Notes: generated from the sequence alone by a model not told the origin. Shown: positions 1 through 12,423, numbered from the stretch's first letter. The stretch is DNA of 64,000 nucleotides from Hygrocybe punicea (GCA_963556145.1 OY744465.1:6200001-6264000); one strand, 5' to 3'. Program-made: numbers and translations.

Positions 1-225
1 AAAATCTAAGTGGAAGAGAATCAGAGACCGAAGGGAGAAGAAACTGAAGGAAAGAGAAGACGGACAGTCAGAATTTATAGGCCGTCATTGTTTCGCACGA
101 GAGAAAAAAAAAGAGGGCAAAAAAATCATCCAACCAGGTCCACATCCAGTTAGAGGTTTCCGAATTCTGACGAATGGGGTAAGGGTCAACTGTATTCAAT
201 TTTGCTTTCGTCCGTCTTCTGGACC

Positions 226-560
226 TCGCCGCCCACGGTGCTCCGCCGCAATTATCGACAGACTCACATAATGAGCCACCAGGGTAACGCTTGATGAGTC
301 GCCATTGGCGATGTAAAAGCCAAATTACGACTCGAGGGTCAAAATCTATTCAAATGTGCGTCCGTGATCACTGGACTTTTGCCACCCTGGTGCTCCGCCT
401 TAATCATTAGCAAAACCAAAACATGGGGCATCAATGGAATGCTCTGAGGGCCACGGCCGTTCGTGCCTCAAGCTTTGGGGAGTATGCCAGCTGCCGAAAT
501 TGGACAAAATGAAACAAATTGATCTCGCTGCCCTGGGCGCTCCACCTAAATCATCGGCGG
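226..560. repeat. Degenerate tandem repeat, about 150 bp unit, three copies
   Basis: A motif of the form GGTGCTCCGCC followed by an AAT-rich stretch recurs near 237, 389 and 536, and each copy is preceded by a similar CTATTCAA/GTCCGT segment, giving a period of about 150 bp. The copies have drifted and none codes. No gene is recognisable in positions 1-1789; short open frames there lack family features and look like chance. Confidence 0.45.
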
Positions 561-770
561 AATTGAGGCATGCGGGGCCAAGAGCGTGATTGATAAGTAG
601 CCATTCGTCTCAGAAGTCGAGAAGTATACCATTGCAGCGGCCGAAAAAATGGAACACAACAATAGTATTCTTCCAGCTTTATCAGAGATTCAAAGTAACC
701 ACTCACGACGCTGGTTGATATTCCAGCTTTGATGCTTCCACAAAGCCGCACTCTCCTTGGTCACGTCAAA

Positions 771-792
771 TGTGACATTACGTAATGTCACA
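771..792. repeat. Perfect 22-bp palindrome
   Basis: The sequence from 771 to 792 equals its own reverse complement, centred on ACGT, and is followed by further GTCACGT-type half sites up to about 815. It could be a binding site for a bZIP-type factor or a chance palindrome; no gene start is nearby to decide. Confidence 0.6.
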
Positions 793-1789
793 TAACATAC
801 GTGTCACGTCACGCCACAAGGCCAGTGCCAGCTCCTGCAATCACTAGCAATCCATTCACTCAATGAATGCATTCAAAGCCCAGGGAGACTCAGACAGCGC
901 AAGTGTGTGATCAAAATGGAAAAGGACTTCACCACACAGCAACGTTGGTCCCCCCTCCGCATCGCAACAACAGCCAGAACAGAGGCGATAATGAGCCTCC
1001 CCCCTCCGCAACATTGACGTTCGCAGAGAGAAACAAGATTCCAGACAACTCAGGGAGTGAACTGGGACTCACCGTGACCTTTGACGATTTTGGAACCGTG
1101 CAACGCTGGGCCATGGAGCCCGAAGAGCCTTGACTTCGGATTTTAACCGAAAATGCCATTGGAGTTGGCGAAAACATCCTAGGAGGTCGCCTGAAGATTC
1201 ACCATGTGAAGGTAAGGAAGCCCCTTTGAGGGGCTCCGACGAAATCGAGGTGTTGCAGCTTTTGGGTATCGGTCCTCGTCCCACCACGGTTAGAGATGCC
1301 TCCCGCAAGCTGCCCAGTTGTGGAGACCAGGTAAGAAGTTGAAGGCGCCCTATGGCTTGCTAGTCGTCGCCAAGGAAGAAACTGTGCTTGAATTCGGTGA
1401 TCCTCAAGGCATCAGATAATTAACCAGTAAGTACCCGTCGAAACTGAGCAAGAGCGAGGTACGAAACCGAGATTGTGCTGAGATCCTTGTCACGGTGGCC
1501 AATGATTTGCACAAGCGCAAATTCCGTTACAAACAAACGCCGACAGTCTGGCCAAGTTTTCTCAATCCCCGCCAATCAACGATTTGTCTTCCAAAAAAAT
1601 TCTTTAACTGGTGTTTGCGGCTTGCATTGTCTCATCTGCATATCACCAACCCTCAAAATTGTCAAGCAGAATGTCCAGATCGCCAACTACAGAAACGGGT
1701 CTGGTTTCTATCGATATCGTTGGACCTCGACAGCATTGAATTCTCTGCAGCGGTAGCGGGTAAGAGCTGACCGCCATATGAACATCTTC

Positions 1790-3185
1790 CGCCGCGGCAA
1801 AGTCTTCTCCCATAGGGCGGTCGCTTGGGAGGAACCGCGCTGGCTGCCGGTGGTGGTTATTGGTATCTGAACCCGCCTCTCGTGTGTCAACAACGAATAC
1901 TTGCCGACTCCCGCCGCAATGGGCTCCTCCTCTGGAGAACAAATGTCAGATCCGCTGGAAGCAACTGAACCTGTAGAGACTCAAGGGTCCCAATGCAGCA
2001 AATTTGACTTGTTTCTCGTTGGAGGCGGAGCTACTGGCGCTGGTGTTACCGTTGATGCTGCCAGTCGAGGTGGCTAAGAGTTTGTTGAGAGGGGTGGTTT
2101 CAGTGCAGGTACCAGTGATTTTATTTTTTGAATCTGGTCGCCCAAGCTCTTTATTACATGACCGTTGGGAATTTGGATTTGATTTACTTGAAATAATACG
2201 CGTCACAGAACGTCCTCATATTTATTTGTAGGAACTTCTACCCGACTGGTACATGGAGGTGTCCGCTATCCAAAAAGCTGTCTTCCAGCTCGATTACGAG
2301 CAATACAAACTGGTTCGCGAAGCCCTCCATGAACGACGTATCTTTTGCTTCTTGGGCCTCACCTGTCTACGATGTTGCCCATCATGCTACCCATTTACAA
2401 GTACGTATTCACTAGCCCCTGTCTCCGTTACAAACATTTTCTAGCTTACGGTACGAGAAGATATTGGCAGATACCGTACTATTGGTCCGGGTGTAATATG
2501 TTTTGGCTGGTAAGAAGAACAAGGAAAGTTCTTACCTGACAGGCATTAGAGACCTTCCTGATGTTGAAACGCGACGGACTGGTTGGTGCCGTGGTCTATC
2601 ATGACGGTGCGCATATAACGATTCACAGCTGGCATTCTGTGTTGAACCAATGATGTATCAATGCATCTGTCCGGCTCACAATGACTGCGGTCAAACGAGG
2701 CAGTCGTTGCTAACCGTTGAAAGGCACAGCGTTTCATAAGAACCCTACCGGAAATCTGAACGGAGTACGCGTCAAGCACGACCTGGCTGGTAAAGAGTGG
2801 GACATTTGTGCCGACGCAAGTCACATCCCGAAGTGAGCGTGTCATAATGTTTATTAGGGCATCATAAATGCGACGGGACCGTTCACAGACACCCTCCTCA
2901 CGCTCGACAATCTCTCTCACAAACCCATCGTCCAACCATCCTCTGGCATCCACATCGTACTTCCAGACTATTATTCCCCGCGGAACATGGGTCTCCTGGA
3001 TCCGGCCACCTCTGATAGCTGCGTTACATTCTTCCTCCCTTGGCAAGGCAATACTATCGCAGGCACCACCGACTCTCCTGCTGAGGTAGGACGCGAGCCA
3101 TGTGCTCGTGAAGAAGACATCCTTTGGGTCCTGAAGGATGTGCGCCCACATCGCTGTTGCCATCGTTGGGCTCCCAAGTTATGAT
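1790..3185 (+). pseudogene. Pseudogene of mitochondrial FAD glycerol-3-phosphate dehydrogenase (GUT2-type)
   Basis: Pieces of a GUT2-type enzyme lie in order on the plus strand but in shifting frames. These are an N-terminal leader with an Ala/Gly run (near 1830), the FAD dinucleotide-binding segment LFLVGGGATGAGV (near 2010), a TRLVHGGVRY piece (near 2235), QLDYEQYKLVREALHERR (near 2290), LKRDGLVGAVVYHDG (near 2570) and a long stretch with PSSGIHIVLPDYYSP and FLPWQGNTIAGTTDSP (2860-3150). The family oxidises glycerol-3-phosphate at the inner mitochondrial membrane. The reading frame shifts several times, stops interrupt it, and the C-terminal part is missing. Some shifts could be introns, but the loss after about 3170 argues for a dead copy. 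Confidence 0.8.
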
Positions 3186-3255
3186 TCAACTTCAGGTTGC
3201 CCCCTGTTGTGCTTAAACATCTTTCTTGGTGGCTGTCATGATCTCCCCTCAACCT

Positions 3256-3810
3256 TTAATGACGGCAGCCAACGAATCTCCTCCACTCGCCATCCCATCC
3301 CCATCCCATAACAATCTGCACGGCATCATGAACACGTCGATCAACCTGTAATTCTTCACACAGCTCGTCATCGTCCACATCGACATACCCATCCTGCAGG
3401 TCGTACAGGTTGTAACCAATGAGTCCAGACAGATCGGATTCGAGAGTGCCACGAGGCAAGCATGGTGCGCAAAATAGAGGCATGGACGGCGCTTTGGCGT
3501 ATGGCACTGCGGCGATTTGAGAGATGTCAGGTGTGGTGTGATTGTCAGTTCAGATGAGGAGAAAGACGAGAAGAGAGGGGGTATAGAATGAGATACTGGA
3601 CAGAGCCAAGGGTTTGATAGTGGGTGAGGCGGTGGAGGCATCCCTTGGCGTGGAAATCACCGCCGGTGTCCAATAGTAACTTATGCGGTGGGGACCGTGG
3701 CAAGCCCATGTCTGTGAGTATGTTGGAAGCAGCTTCAAGTTTGTCATCACGGCTAATGCAAGAAAAGTGCTGCATGAGCGCGCAAAATGAGCATCATTGA
3801 ACCATGACAA
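3256..3810 (-). CDS. Hypothetical protein fragment, unassigned
   Basis: On the minus strand two overlapping frames read like spliced coding sequence. The upstream part contains a DDKLEAASNILTDMGLP-like segment and the downstream part (3507-3256) ends with an acidic then Trp-rich stretch (DLQDGYVDVDDDEL ... MGWGWDGEWRRF). I do not recognise the family. Start and splice sites are unresolved, and it may be a remnant. It lies tail-to-tail with the GUT2 pseudogene. Between 3811 and 4284 I see nothing further. Confidence 0.3.
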
Positions 3811-4284
3811 TATTAATGACTAGGTAGAGAGGGATCTCCACTCTATTAATCGCAGTCCGGTCGATTGAAGTCTATGAAGCCCCACGTCGACCAACATCGG
3901 ATTCGAAGCTGAGATTGTGAGGTAGGGAGGCTCGAGGACGGTCAGGGCATAGGGGGGCGGCCCGCAGTCACTCGGTCCTGACCTTCTCACAACTCCGAGT
4001 CAGACTGCGACATTAGACGTTGGAATAGCCCCACATTTGATTACACAGCCGTCACGGTGCAGTCGCATTTTTTTTACCTTGCAGTCTAAGCAAAGCACGG
4101 CTGAGGCGTCTCTAGAGAAGCTGTGTACGAAAAGCTGTATCGTAAAGGCTGTAACCAACAAGATAGTTTCGACATCTGCAATATTAATGTCTGCGCTCCA
4201 CACGAGACTATTCTCCTATGCCCGCTCAATGTATGACGCTGTCAAGTACATGCCAATTGTGAGTATTTGATTGATTTCTGGGTC

Positions 4285-4953
4285 ATGATACTGACAATCC
4301 CAGAATCTGCCAGGCTGCTACCAGTACTCATACCGACGACCAAGACTCGTACATATTCTGCCTCCATCAACTTTGGCGAAGCCTCTCTCGAGGTTCCAAC
4401 TCGTCCACGTCTTCCTCTGCCAGTCGAACTGATCATCATAATCTTCCGTCTCGCCGATTGCTGGATCCTTATACCGTCGGTTAGTGTATCGACCACTGAA
4501 TACGTCAGCCTTGGTAGCGTCGGACAAGTCAAACCGTGGATATCCACACCCCCGATACTCGACATTCCGCCCACCTCAATTGCTCGCCTTGAAATTGAAA
4601 TTGTGTCAAGGGATCAAGGCTTCGCTGACGAACATTCAGCGTCATACAGCTGGTTCGAAATAGGATTGTACCACAACGGTCAGGTTGGTATTCGGGTCGG
4701 TGACAAACCTCGGGTAGTGATGAGAGATGGCCGAGAGACCGCACTAGTCTGGACATTTCGCCACAACGAGATTGCGGGAAGAACATTTAAAAGAGAGACG
4801 TCAATTTTGGACGCGAGCCACGAGGTATGGAGGTACATGGAAGACGGGGATATGCTGTGCGTGAGGATGTGCGCACAATATCCTGCCTGGGCGAATTACG
4901 TGACGGAGGGACATCTTCGATTCTTCAAATATTTCGAGCCTGGGCGGTTGTAA
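4285..4953 (+). CDS. F-box-like protein with C-terminal beta-rich domain, start uncertain
   Basis: A 222-residue open frame (first ATG at 4285). Near residues 45-60 it has an LPVELIIIIFRLADCW segment, which is the core of an F-box-like motif. It is followed by a domain I know from many mushroom F-box proteins: residues of the type SRDQGF...SYSWFEIGLY, then VWTFRHNEIAG, then MCAQYPAWANYV near the end. F-box proteins recruit substrates to SCF ubiquitin ligases in cytosol or nucleus; the substrate here is unknown. A GTGAGT at 4261 and CAG at about 4305 suggest an upstream exon, but its phase did not fit, so the true start is open. No disruption is seen within the frame. Confidence 0.6.
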   Translation: MILTIPESARLLPVLIPTTKTRTYSASINFGEASLEVPTRPRLPLPVELIIIIFRLADCWILIPSVSVSTTEYVSLGSVGQVKPWISTPPILDIPPTSIARLEIEIVSRDQGFADEHSASYSWFEIGLYHNGQVGIRVGDKPRVVMRDGRETALVWTFRHNEIAGRTFKRETSILDASHEVWRYMEDGDMLCVRMCAQYPAWANYVTEGHLRFFKYFEPGRL

Positions 4954-6760
4954 TAGCTCCTCCTTCCCTCCCCCACACTAGGTACGCACGCATCACGCAT
5001 TATTTCACATGCACATGGATCTAATTCAAGACATCCCAGCATCTTTAAAATTGCCAGGCATTCAATATACCAGTCGGAAGATAGCCATCGACGTTCATTT
5101 GGTTGCAACGTTGCTTGATCATTGTGTCGTCGAAAGACCGTCGTTGATGTCAATGAGTGTTTGCGCAAATCAAGTTTCCCTAAATTTTATAAAAATGTCT
5201 TATCTGTAGGACAATTATTGTCCGCCCGGAGGTGGGACTGCACCACATGCTAGAATACTACGAAAGGTGCTCAAGTAGCATAGTTGATGAGATACACACT
5301 GGAGTACTCTTGGCATTGAAGTTGTCGTTTCGGACAACAGGTCACGATCAACTGTGTTAACGAACGAGGCGCACCGTGATTGTTCATCGCGACTGTACTT
5401 GGATGCGCCAAATAATACGGAGGGCAAGTAATCCGCATTGCATTCAAACCGTCACTTGCTCCCTGCATCGTATGCTTCTTGTCTCAGAGTCCATCCTGCC
5501 GATCAGTTCGATCCTCCGACATTTTTCCTCCCGAACACAGGGAGGGAGCTCACACAAGACGGATCAACCCGAGAGGGAACAGACAAATTGCATTGCAGCA
5601 ATAATGCACGTACCGTACTTGGTTTGCGTGTCGTGGTTTCCTCGAGCACATTTTGCCAGCACTGGGTGTGGGATTGAAACCAACCTGCACAAAAGAAAAT
5701 TTTAGCGAAACATACATTCGCTTCGATACTGCTGAGCGACTTGTATACTTGAAAAATCTAGTGCGACAGATCGCCGGAAGTGCACCAATCTAATGATTCG
5801 GACCCTGTCGAAGTTGGGACCCTGTTGAAGTTGGGGGGATTCCTGTTGCGCTTGGGTGGGTCCTTGCTGCGCTGGGGCTGAGAATTGAGACATAATGCAA
5901 GAATGGATGTGTGTGGCAGGAGTAGTGGAACTCTCGAGGTTTATAGCAATCTCGCCAATCAATAACGCATCTGAAAAAAAAATACTGTACCAGTCTCACT
6001 GAGTCAGAGACTGGGCATCTGAACAACCACGCAGTCCCAGCCACCGATTTCCCGACTGATGCTCATGGATGTCATTATTCCTACTGGTCTTGGCGTTGTA
6101 GACAGTGATTCCCGGCTTGAACTTGACTCTAAATCCTTGACCGACGTCCTGCTTCCTCTCACTAACCTCCATTTCCAGGCGAGCAAGCTTTCCTCGGTCT
6201 CCTCAAGCTCATCCAGGGACATCTTGTTCGAGAATCAGCGTCCGACGGCGGCATCAGCATCAGCAGCCCTCCGCGTCTGGCACTAGATCTTGAAATATCA
6301 CCCGATTTCCTCTTCTCGGTTTGCGACATTTTATGTGACGGAGGGCAAGAACTCTTATGTCCTTCCAGGATCAAGATTACTAGTACCCTGAGCCCAGTAG
6401 CGACGATCCTCCCTGCAGTTCTGAGGTGCTTTCGACGGACTTGGCGAATGCTGCCATCGGAAATGCGTTCTCCTGAGATCCTCGCTTTAGATCTTGCCGC
6501 GTTGGCCAACTGTCCGTCGTCCATGATCAGACCTACTCCAAGTGGCTCTCCTCGTCTCAGGATCCGATGGATCAGCACCGATTTAGACGAGAGGCCAGAC
6601 GATTTTCTAGCTCCGGTTGTCCACAACTGTAACATCCACAAGTTCGGGGGGTCAATGGTGAGCATTTTTTTTCCAACCTCGTACCAGTACAACAAGTTCT
6701 CTATAAATAATCCACAGTCCCTGTCCCCTTACTTCTATTGTAGATTCATTTGACCCTGCG
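4954..6760. other. Unassigned stretch with decayed coding-like segments
   Basis: No complete gene is recognised here. On the minus strand a short Gln-rich frame starts at ATG 5895 (MSQFSAPAQQGPTQAQQ). On the plus strand 6200-6690 has a coding-like but unassigned stretch (PPRLALDLEISPDFLFSVCDIL near 6270). These may be remnants of F-box or repeat proteins, but nothing supports a product. Confidence 0.3.
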
Positions 6761-6769
6761 TGTAGCAGC

Positions 6770-7480
6770 TCATCATATGCACGGGCGAATCCTTACCGAG
6801 CATAAGGACGCATTGCTCGAAGGGCTCGCCATGCTCACCAAAGACGGGTTCGTCAAGGCAATGGGACGAGACGGTTGGGCTATGGGGGTGCGTTCTGTCC
6901 TCTGCACCAGCTACCCAACCAGATGAGACTGACGATTATTCACTCACCTTATACGGGAAGAAAGCGGTAGAAGGCAAGGTTGATGCATTGGTAAGAGCAT
7001 CTGACGCGGAGGGTGCCGGTGTGTATACGCAGACGAGGTCGACGAGGGGGATGAAGGAAGACAACACATCGAAGGACATGTAGTGACACTGCGAAGGAGC
7101 AACATCCGGCCCATGGTGGTACCGCTCGACGAATGCGTTGAAAGTGATCTTGTGGGCGCTTTTTGCACCGAACGACGAGCAATGCGAGCCGGAGTACGAG
7201 AAAAAGAACATCACGATGATGATGACGCCACTGCCAGTTGTTCTTGTTGCTGAGCTTATGTGGGATTTATGCTGACTTGCGAATACAGTTCGAGGGAATG
7301 ACTGCCGGCGCAGATGAACGGGCAGGATTTGGGAAAGATGCCATATCAGAAGGTATGTCCCGAGTTATTTGATGGCGCACTCAGGCCTATGCCAGTGCTG
7401 ACAATGGCTGGATGTAGATCGTGACAGCGTTTGTGCCGGAACCGCACTGCAATTGAATCTACCACCGCATCCTTCCTGAC
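6770..7480 (+). pseudogene. Decayed gene fragment, first of two related copies
   Basis: This block matches 10740-11290 on the same strand. Shared segments are TGCGTTC(T/C)GTCCTCTGCACC, CAGTTCGA(G/T)GGAATGG, ATGAACGGG, GTATCAGAAGGTA and GGATGTAGATCGTGA, with splice-like GTAYGT and TGTAG signals in both. The most coding-like part is an ALLEGLAMLTKDGFVKAMGR stretch near 6805. I do not recognise the family. Frames are broken in both copies, so I treat both as remnants. The following 7480-8190 has no recognisable gene. Confidence 0.4.
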
Positions 7481-8199
7481 ATCGACACCGACAATCCCAG
7501 AGAATGCTCAATGCCGCTTGTGTGAGTCTTGTATTGGGATGCAACTCTGATGAAAAATGTGCATGAGATGACTACGAAATTAGTACGAGTCTTCTCGCTG
7601 GCTTCCAAAAGGTTAACTTGTATTTCCACCAGGACCAAGGACAGCGGGGGATATTGGCAGGTAATTTGACGCTATGTTACTAGTTTCAGTGGAGGTTCAT
7701 AAACAATCTCATGCGAATGCAACAAGTCGCCCAGATGCAAGGGTGTGCCCTGGCAGGTGGGGATGGCTAGAAACCGGACATTCCGTCAATGATCTTGGTC
7801 ATATTTGGTTTCGAGACAGACCTCAAGATTGCACGAAAGTGAGGTGAGTTTTTCTTCTTCGTCACTCAGATGCTGTTTTAACCAATCCCCTCTCTTCAGG
7901 GATTCGCCATCCTAGAGCACGAGAACTGGCATTCCTGGCCTCATCACTGGGCCTTACTTACGTTCGTTCTATCCTTTACCCTGTCACCATCGTGCAGGAG
8001 TTAAGAAGGGAGTCCTTGCTGTTAATGGTAGATGAGGGCCGCAAGACGACACGATAGAGAAGAAATACATTGGTAGGATGAGCGGAAATTTAAAGGGTGC
8101 ATACCATCGCGTTTCTCCAGATTTGTTTTCTATTAGTCCGGTAATCTATATGTAACAATGTGCCCTACTCAGTTAAAGTTGACGAATACCACGGTCTCC

Positions 8200-8279
8200 T
8201 AAAATGGTTCTTCGGCGTCAACTTTGAGATGGTGGCGTTGATGCCTCGAGGATCAGGGCAGAGAGCTTGACAGTGCACC
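8200..8279 (+). promoter_or_regulatory. Conserved 5' flank of the triplicated membrane-protein genes
   Basis: About 80 bp before the start codon are nearly identical in all three paralogues (from about 8200, 13431 and 18076). They begin AAAATGGTTCTTCGG and end in GAGAGCTTGACA followed by the ATGAT start. Conservation up to the ATG supports the chosen start and means the proximal promoter was duplicated with the gene. No TATA box stands out. Confidence 0.5.
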
Positions 8280-9640
8280 ATGATCATCCCCGTCTTTGAG
8301 ACGTTGGCTAACACTTCTTATTCGATCATAAACCTCACGCCATCCTCTTGCCACGATTTGGATAAATGTCGAACCATCTGGAATATCATTTGGAGCTGTC
8401 TTGTGACATTGTTCGCCTGCATCTGGCTCGCGGTCCATCCGAATATCCCAGCGCCGGAAGATAGTTGGGGCACGAGAGCCGCACGTCGTGTGTGGATGAT
8501 GTTGCTGGCATTGCTGGCACCTGAATTGATCGTGGGATGGGCGACGCGACAGTTGATGGTTGCACGCAGGATTGCGAAGGATAACAAGAGTGAGGGTCTT
8601 GACATGTCCTGCGAGATTGATGGTGATATGTTTTAGAGTATGGATGGACCAAGACGCACGGGTTCTTCGCCATAATGGGCGGTTACATGCAGTGCGATGA
8701 AAATGGGGAACCAATCCGCACAATCACGATCGACGATATCCCCGATCTACCTGAGAAGTACAAAACGAGTCTATTGGAGGAAGAGATCCAGGACAGGAGT
8801 AAAGGGGACGTACTATCGAAATCATTCGCATTACTCCAAACGGGGTGGTTCATTCTCCAGTGTATCGCGCGGGCAATTGAAGGCCTTCCTGTGACAGAGT
8901 TGGAAGTTGCTACAGGTGCTTTCGCTGTGCTTAACCTTGCCACATACGTTGTCTGGTGGAACAAGCCTCTCAACGTCAATTGCCCTGTACGAGTGTGGAC
9001 AGACAGAAACGCGGACAAGGGACAGGACGAGGGAGAGGACAGAAGGGCAAAGCGAGCAAACGATGCAAAAGCGGAGGGATGTTTACGTTCGCTGTGGAAT
9101 ACGTTCAAGCGAGGACTGGCCGACTTCCTGAAAGAGGCTTATCGACCCATTGCAGCAGCTGTGGATGAAGATGGAGTATTGAACACTGTCGTTTTCTTTC
9201 CAATCCTCGTATTTGTTCCAATTCTCACTGGACAAAGCCACGAACCGAACAAAAGACGAGTTGGAACATTTGGTCCAGAGCAGAAATCCGATGACAGGGA
9301 TAACCTCATGGCTGCGGTTGTTGGAATAGTTTTTGGTGGAATTCACTGTGTTGCTTGGGCATTTTACTTTCCAACGCACACCGAACAACTTCTTTGGCGA
9401 GTCTCTGCCATTTCAGTGACAGTCGTGCCACTTCTGATAATGTTGTTGATCTCGATCCTCGCTAAGACGTCGAACGAATTGTTCAGTTTCCCTCTTCTCA
9501 CCATCTTTTTCATCCTGTCGGTTGCTCTGTACATTTTTGCCCGCCTCACATTGCTCGTACTCCCTTTTATGGCTCTGAGGTCTCTCCCCCCTGGTGCCTA
9601 TCGCACCGCAGATTGGACTCGATTCATACCGCACATCTAA
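8280..9640 (+). CDS. Multi-pass membrane protein, paralogue 1 of 3
   Basis: Two exons, 8280-8589 and 8637-9640, with a 47-nt GTGAGG...TAG intron, give 437 residues in one frame. The first exon has a transmembrane segment near residues 35-55 and a second near 75-90 (MMLLALLAPELIVGWA). The splice joins to YGWTKTHGFFAIMGGYMQC. About six more hydrophobic segments follow, ending with a long one (IFARLTLLVLPFMALRSLPPGAYRTADW) before the C-terminus. This belongs to a large mushroom-specific membrane-protein family with W-T-x-T-H-G-F-F-A-x-M-G-G as hallmark; its function is unknown. A charged Asp/Glu/Arg loop near residues 235-255 is the most variable part among the copies. The gene appears intact. 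Confidence 0.85.
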
Positions 9641-10740
9641 TAGTTCCTTCAGTTTCTTATCATGTACCTTTATTGTAGTTGCAAGAATTTGCACATGTCG
9701 CCTGGTTTGCTCTGTCCGTAGGACCAAAAATATCTGACGTGCTCTCTCACCATCGGCGAGTCGCCTCCACTTCTCCAACGACTTTCTCAGCCTCCCCCAA
9801 TTCACGTCATTTCACATCCCCTGATCGCTAAGTTCACCCATTTAGACTCGGAGTAAGGGCATTGAAGCTTGAAGTGACGGGTGCAGAGGTTGTCAGTAAC
9901 GACGACTGGAGTGGAGTTTCGCATCATCTCCTACGCCATTTTTCGCATTGTCTTCCTCTGGGACACTCATCGGCAGAAGCGCACAAAATCGGTGGCTTCA
10001 TGCATCTGGGATTCTGGAACGTACAATATTTGTGCACACAGGCCATGTCGTCAGCCCCATATTCCCCCTCCCTTCGCGTTCTATTCGGATTCCCTTTTCG
10101 CCCAAACCTCATTGAAGATGGCGGGGTAAGTTATGAGTAACGGTCCATCGACACATGGCACGCGGAGTGTACTTCAGGACTAGCATCCCCTGCGGTTAAG
10201 TCGTAAACTTGTGTCTGGAATCTGGATGACCCAAAATGCCGTAAGCCCCCCAGTTCTTCATTTCGAAACCATCTCTGAGGCCCTTATTCCCGCCCTCTCA
10301 ACGTCATTTCCGTCTCCCTCAGGGAAAACCGCTCTACACGCTTACAGACTACACGCACCTGAGGGCGCTCGACAATTCGACCACACCGCAATTCACAATC
10401 CAAGCACTAATGGAGATTGAGAGTCGGCGGAATTTAGACCACCCTCGGCCAAAGCAATAGGCCATCGTCACATGGCGAGAGCACATAGAGTGAAACCAAC
10501 ATTGGTACAGCTCAAGCGATATGTACAAACGTGAATGTGTCGAGTGACTTGAGTTGGCGACAAAGGTTTTTCCACTCTGCTGATTTGTTTTATCCAGTAC
10601 GTGACAGTCTTTCTCTTTGTGTTTCGTCTGCACTGTCACTAGAGCAGCCGGACTCAACCTACGCCCGAAGAAGTTGAAACTGGGGAAAAGCAGTCATTCA
10701 AAGACGATTCCCGAGTATACTGCCCTTCTAAAAGGCAAAA
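9641..10740. other. Duplicated 3' flank with decayed sequence
   Basis: The segment after the stop (TTGCAAGAATTT then TCGCCTGGTTTGCTCTGTCC) is shared with the regions after 14860 and 19498, so the 3' flanks were duplicated with the genes. Further on, 9880-10130 resembles 19740-19900 weakly (GTAACGACGA...CGCCATTTTT). I see no gene here. Confidence 0.45.
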
Positions 10741-11290
10741 GAGGAGTGGAACGAGGAGGTTGTGCTATGGGGTGCGTTCCGTCCTCTGCACCAGCTACCC
10801 AACCAGCAATTATCCACCCGCCTTCCACAGAAATAGCCAGGGTAAAGCGATGGTTTGCGCAAGAGTAAAAGCACCTGACGCAGAGGGTGTCAGCGGATGC
10901 AGAGTTATTGCAGACAACGTCGGTGTAGGGATGGAGGAAGACAACACATCGAAGGAAGCGACGGGGACTCGGAGTGACAGTGCGAAGGAGCCACAGCCGC
11001 CCCTACTGGCACGGTTGACGAGTGTGATGAAAATGATCGTGTAGAAGCGCCGGCTGGGAGAACGAGGAAAAGTAGGCGATGACGATGCTGTTGTTCTTGT
11101 TGCTGGGCTTTATGCTGACTTGTGAATACAGTTCGATGGAATGGTCGCCGGTGCAGATGAACGGGAAAAGTTTGGGAAAGGTGCTGTATCAGAAGGTACG
11201 TACCGAGATGTTTATTTGGCCCGGCTGACGCGGACAATTGACTGGATGTAGATCGTGAGCGCGTTTGTGCCGGAACCGTGCAACAATTGA
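10741..11290 (+). pseudogene. Decayed gene fragment, second of two related copies
   Basis: Homologous to 6770-7480 and equally broken. The segment starting near 10750 has a GCTATGGGGTGCGTTC motif, and 11130-11290 repeats the GGTGCAGATGAACGGG and GGATGTAGATCGTGAG signals. Frames shift several times. No family was recognised. Confidence 0.4.
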
Positions 11291-11489
11291 ATCCAGCATC
11301 CGAGTTGCTTCTCTACAAGTCCGGCTAATCTGAGTCGTGATTGAACAAGGCACACGCTGTTCACACAGGCGGTATAATTTCATCCCCGGCCTCGATACCT
11401 TCTGAGAACCGTTGGCCTGGAAGTATAGGAGCAAATGCATGCCAATGGTTGGATCGATCCACCTGAGGCAAGTGGCCCAAGTCCAAGTC

Positions 11490-11850
11490 AATGTTGTTTT
11501 GGCTCAGCGTTGCCTCTTCTATGGCCGATGTCGGTCACTCAGCGCTCAGAGTCAATGCGAACCTGCTCTCGCCGGCGTTTACTACAGCAATTCTTATATT
11601 GGATCACACGATTGTCGTCCGTCTATTCTCCTTCAAGGCGTTCGCTACTTGGATTGGGATAGCTTACACCCAACACTCTCCATCTGCCAGTGGCCCGGGT
11701 TGACTCATTCTAGACAGATTATCAACGGTGAGTCTTCTTCATTTACTGGTTATCTCCAATTGAACATTTGTTAGACCTATCATTGCCCTTCTTACAAGCT
11801 CGTTCCCACCACCATAGCCGATACTTACCTATCATCCCAACAACAACACC
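11490..11850 (+). pseudogene. Remnant of SKG6-type single-pass membrane protein gene
   Basis: The plus strand here matches the first exon and first intron of the minus-strand gene at 30569-29158. A QCEPAL segment and GVRYLDW correspond to its QCEHVL and GVGYLDW. The run GATTATCAACRGTGAGTCTTC, the intron and the TTAG|ACCTAYC acceptor are almost identical. The frame is shifted several times and the transmembrane part is missing, so it is a remnant of a paralogue. Confidence 0.65.
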
Positions 11851-12423
11851 TACATTATCCTTTGTGTGGCACGCAGAGTCAGGTGAGGTCAAGGGCGCTG
11901 TTTCGCAATTACTGAAGCGTATGTTTCCCTGTTCTAACTGTCTAAGATGGGCGCTTTATTCGCAATGCGGTTATACGACAATTTGTTCTATATGGCCACA
12001 CCACAATTGCTTTCACTCTGTTCTCGGTTTGACATCATAGGAGTTGTCTGGCTTTTGGTTTCAGTCTCTGCGAGGCACGTGGAGATCCACCTGGAGTGGT
12101 TTAGCAAGGTTTTTTTGAGAAGACTTGATGACGCTGGTATGCGCTTGCTCTATAAATGATGAATCGGTACTGACTCACAGGTACATACGTATACCATGGA
12201 TCAGGACACGTTCGAGAGTCACCTCATCGGTGGTCTTCCGCAATGACGGGAGGACTGAGGATGAACGTAACGAAACGGGAACGTAGTACATGGAATAGAG
12301 TTGCCAGACAGCTCAAGGCTCGGAGCCAGCACTTGACGAAGTTATCACAAATGTTCCATCGGGCCGACCTCCAAACCGCCATCAACATACTCAAGCTCGT
12401 CGTCTCGCCAATTGTGCTGCTGA

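Noticed and set aside
8683..9108. Long antisense frame in membrane paralogue 1 (also at 13909-14334 and 18550-18975)
   Set aside because: It is the shadow of the sense coding frame and recurs in all three paralogues only because the sense strand is conserved.
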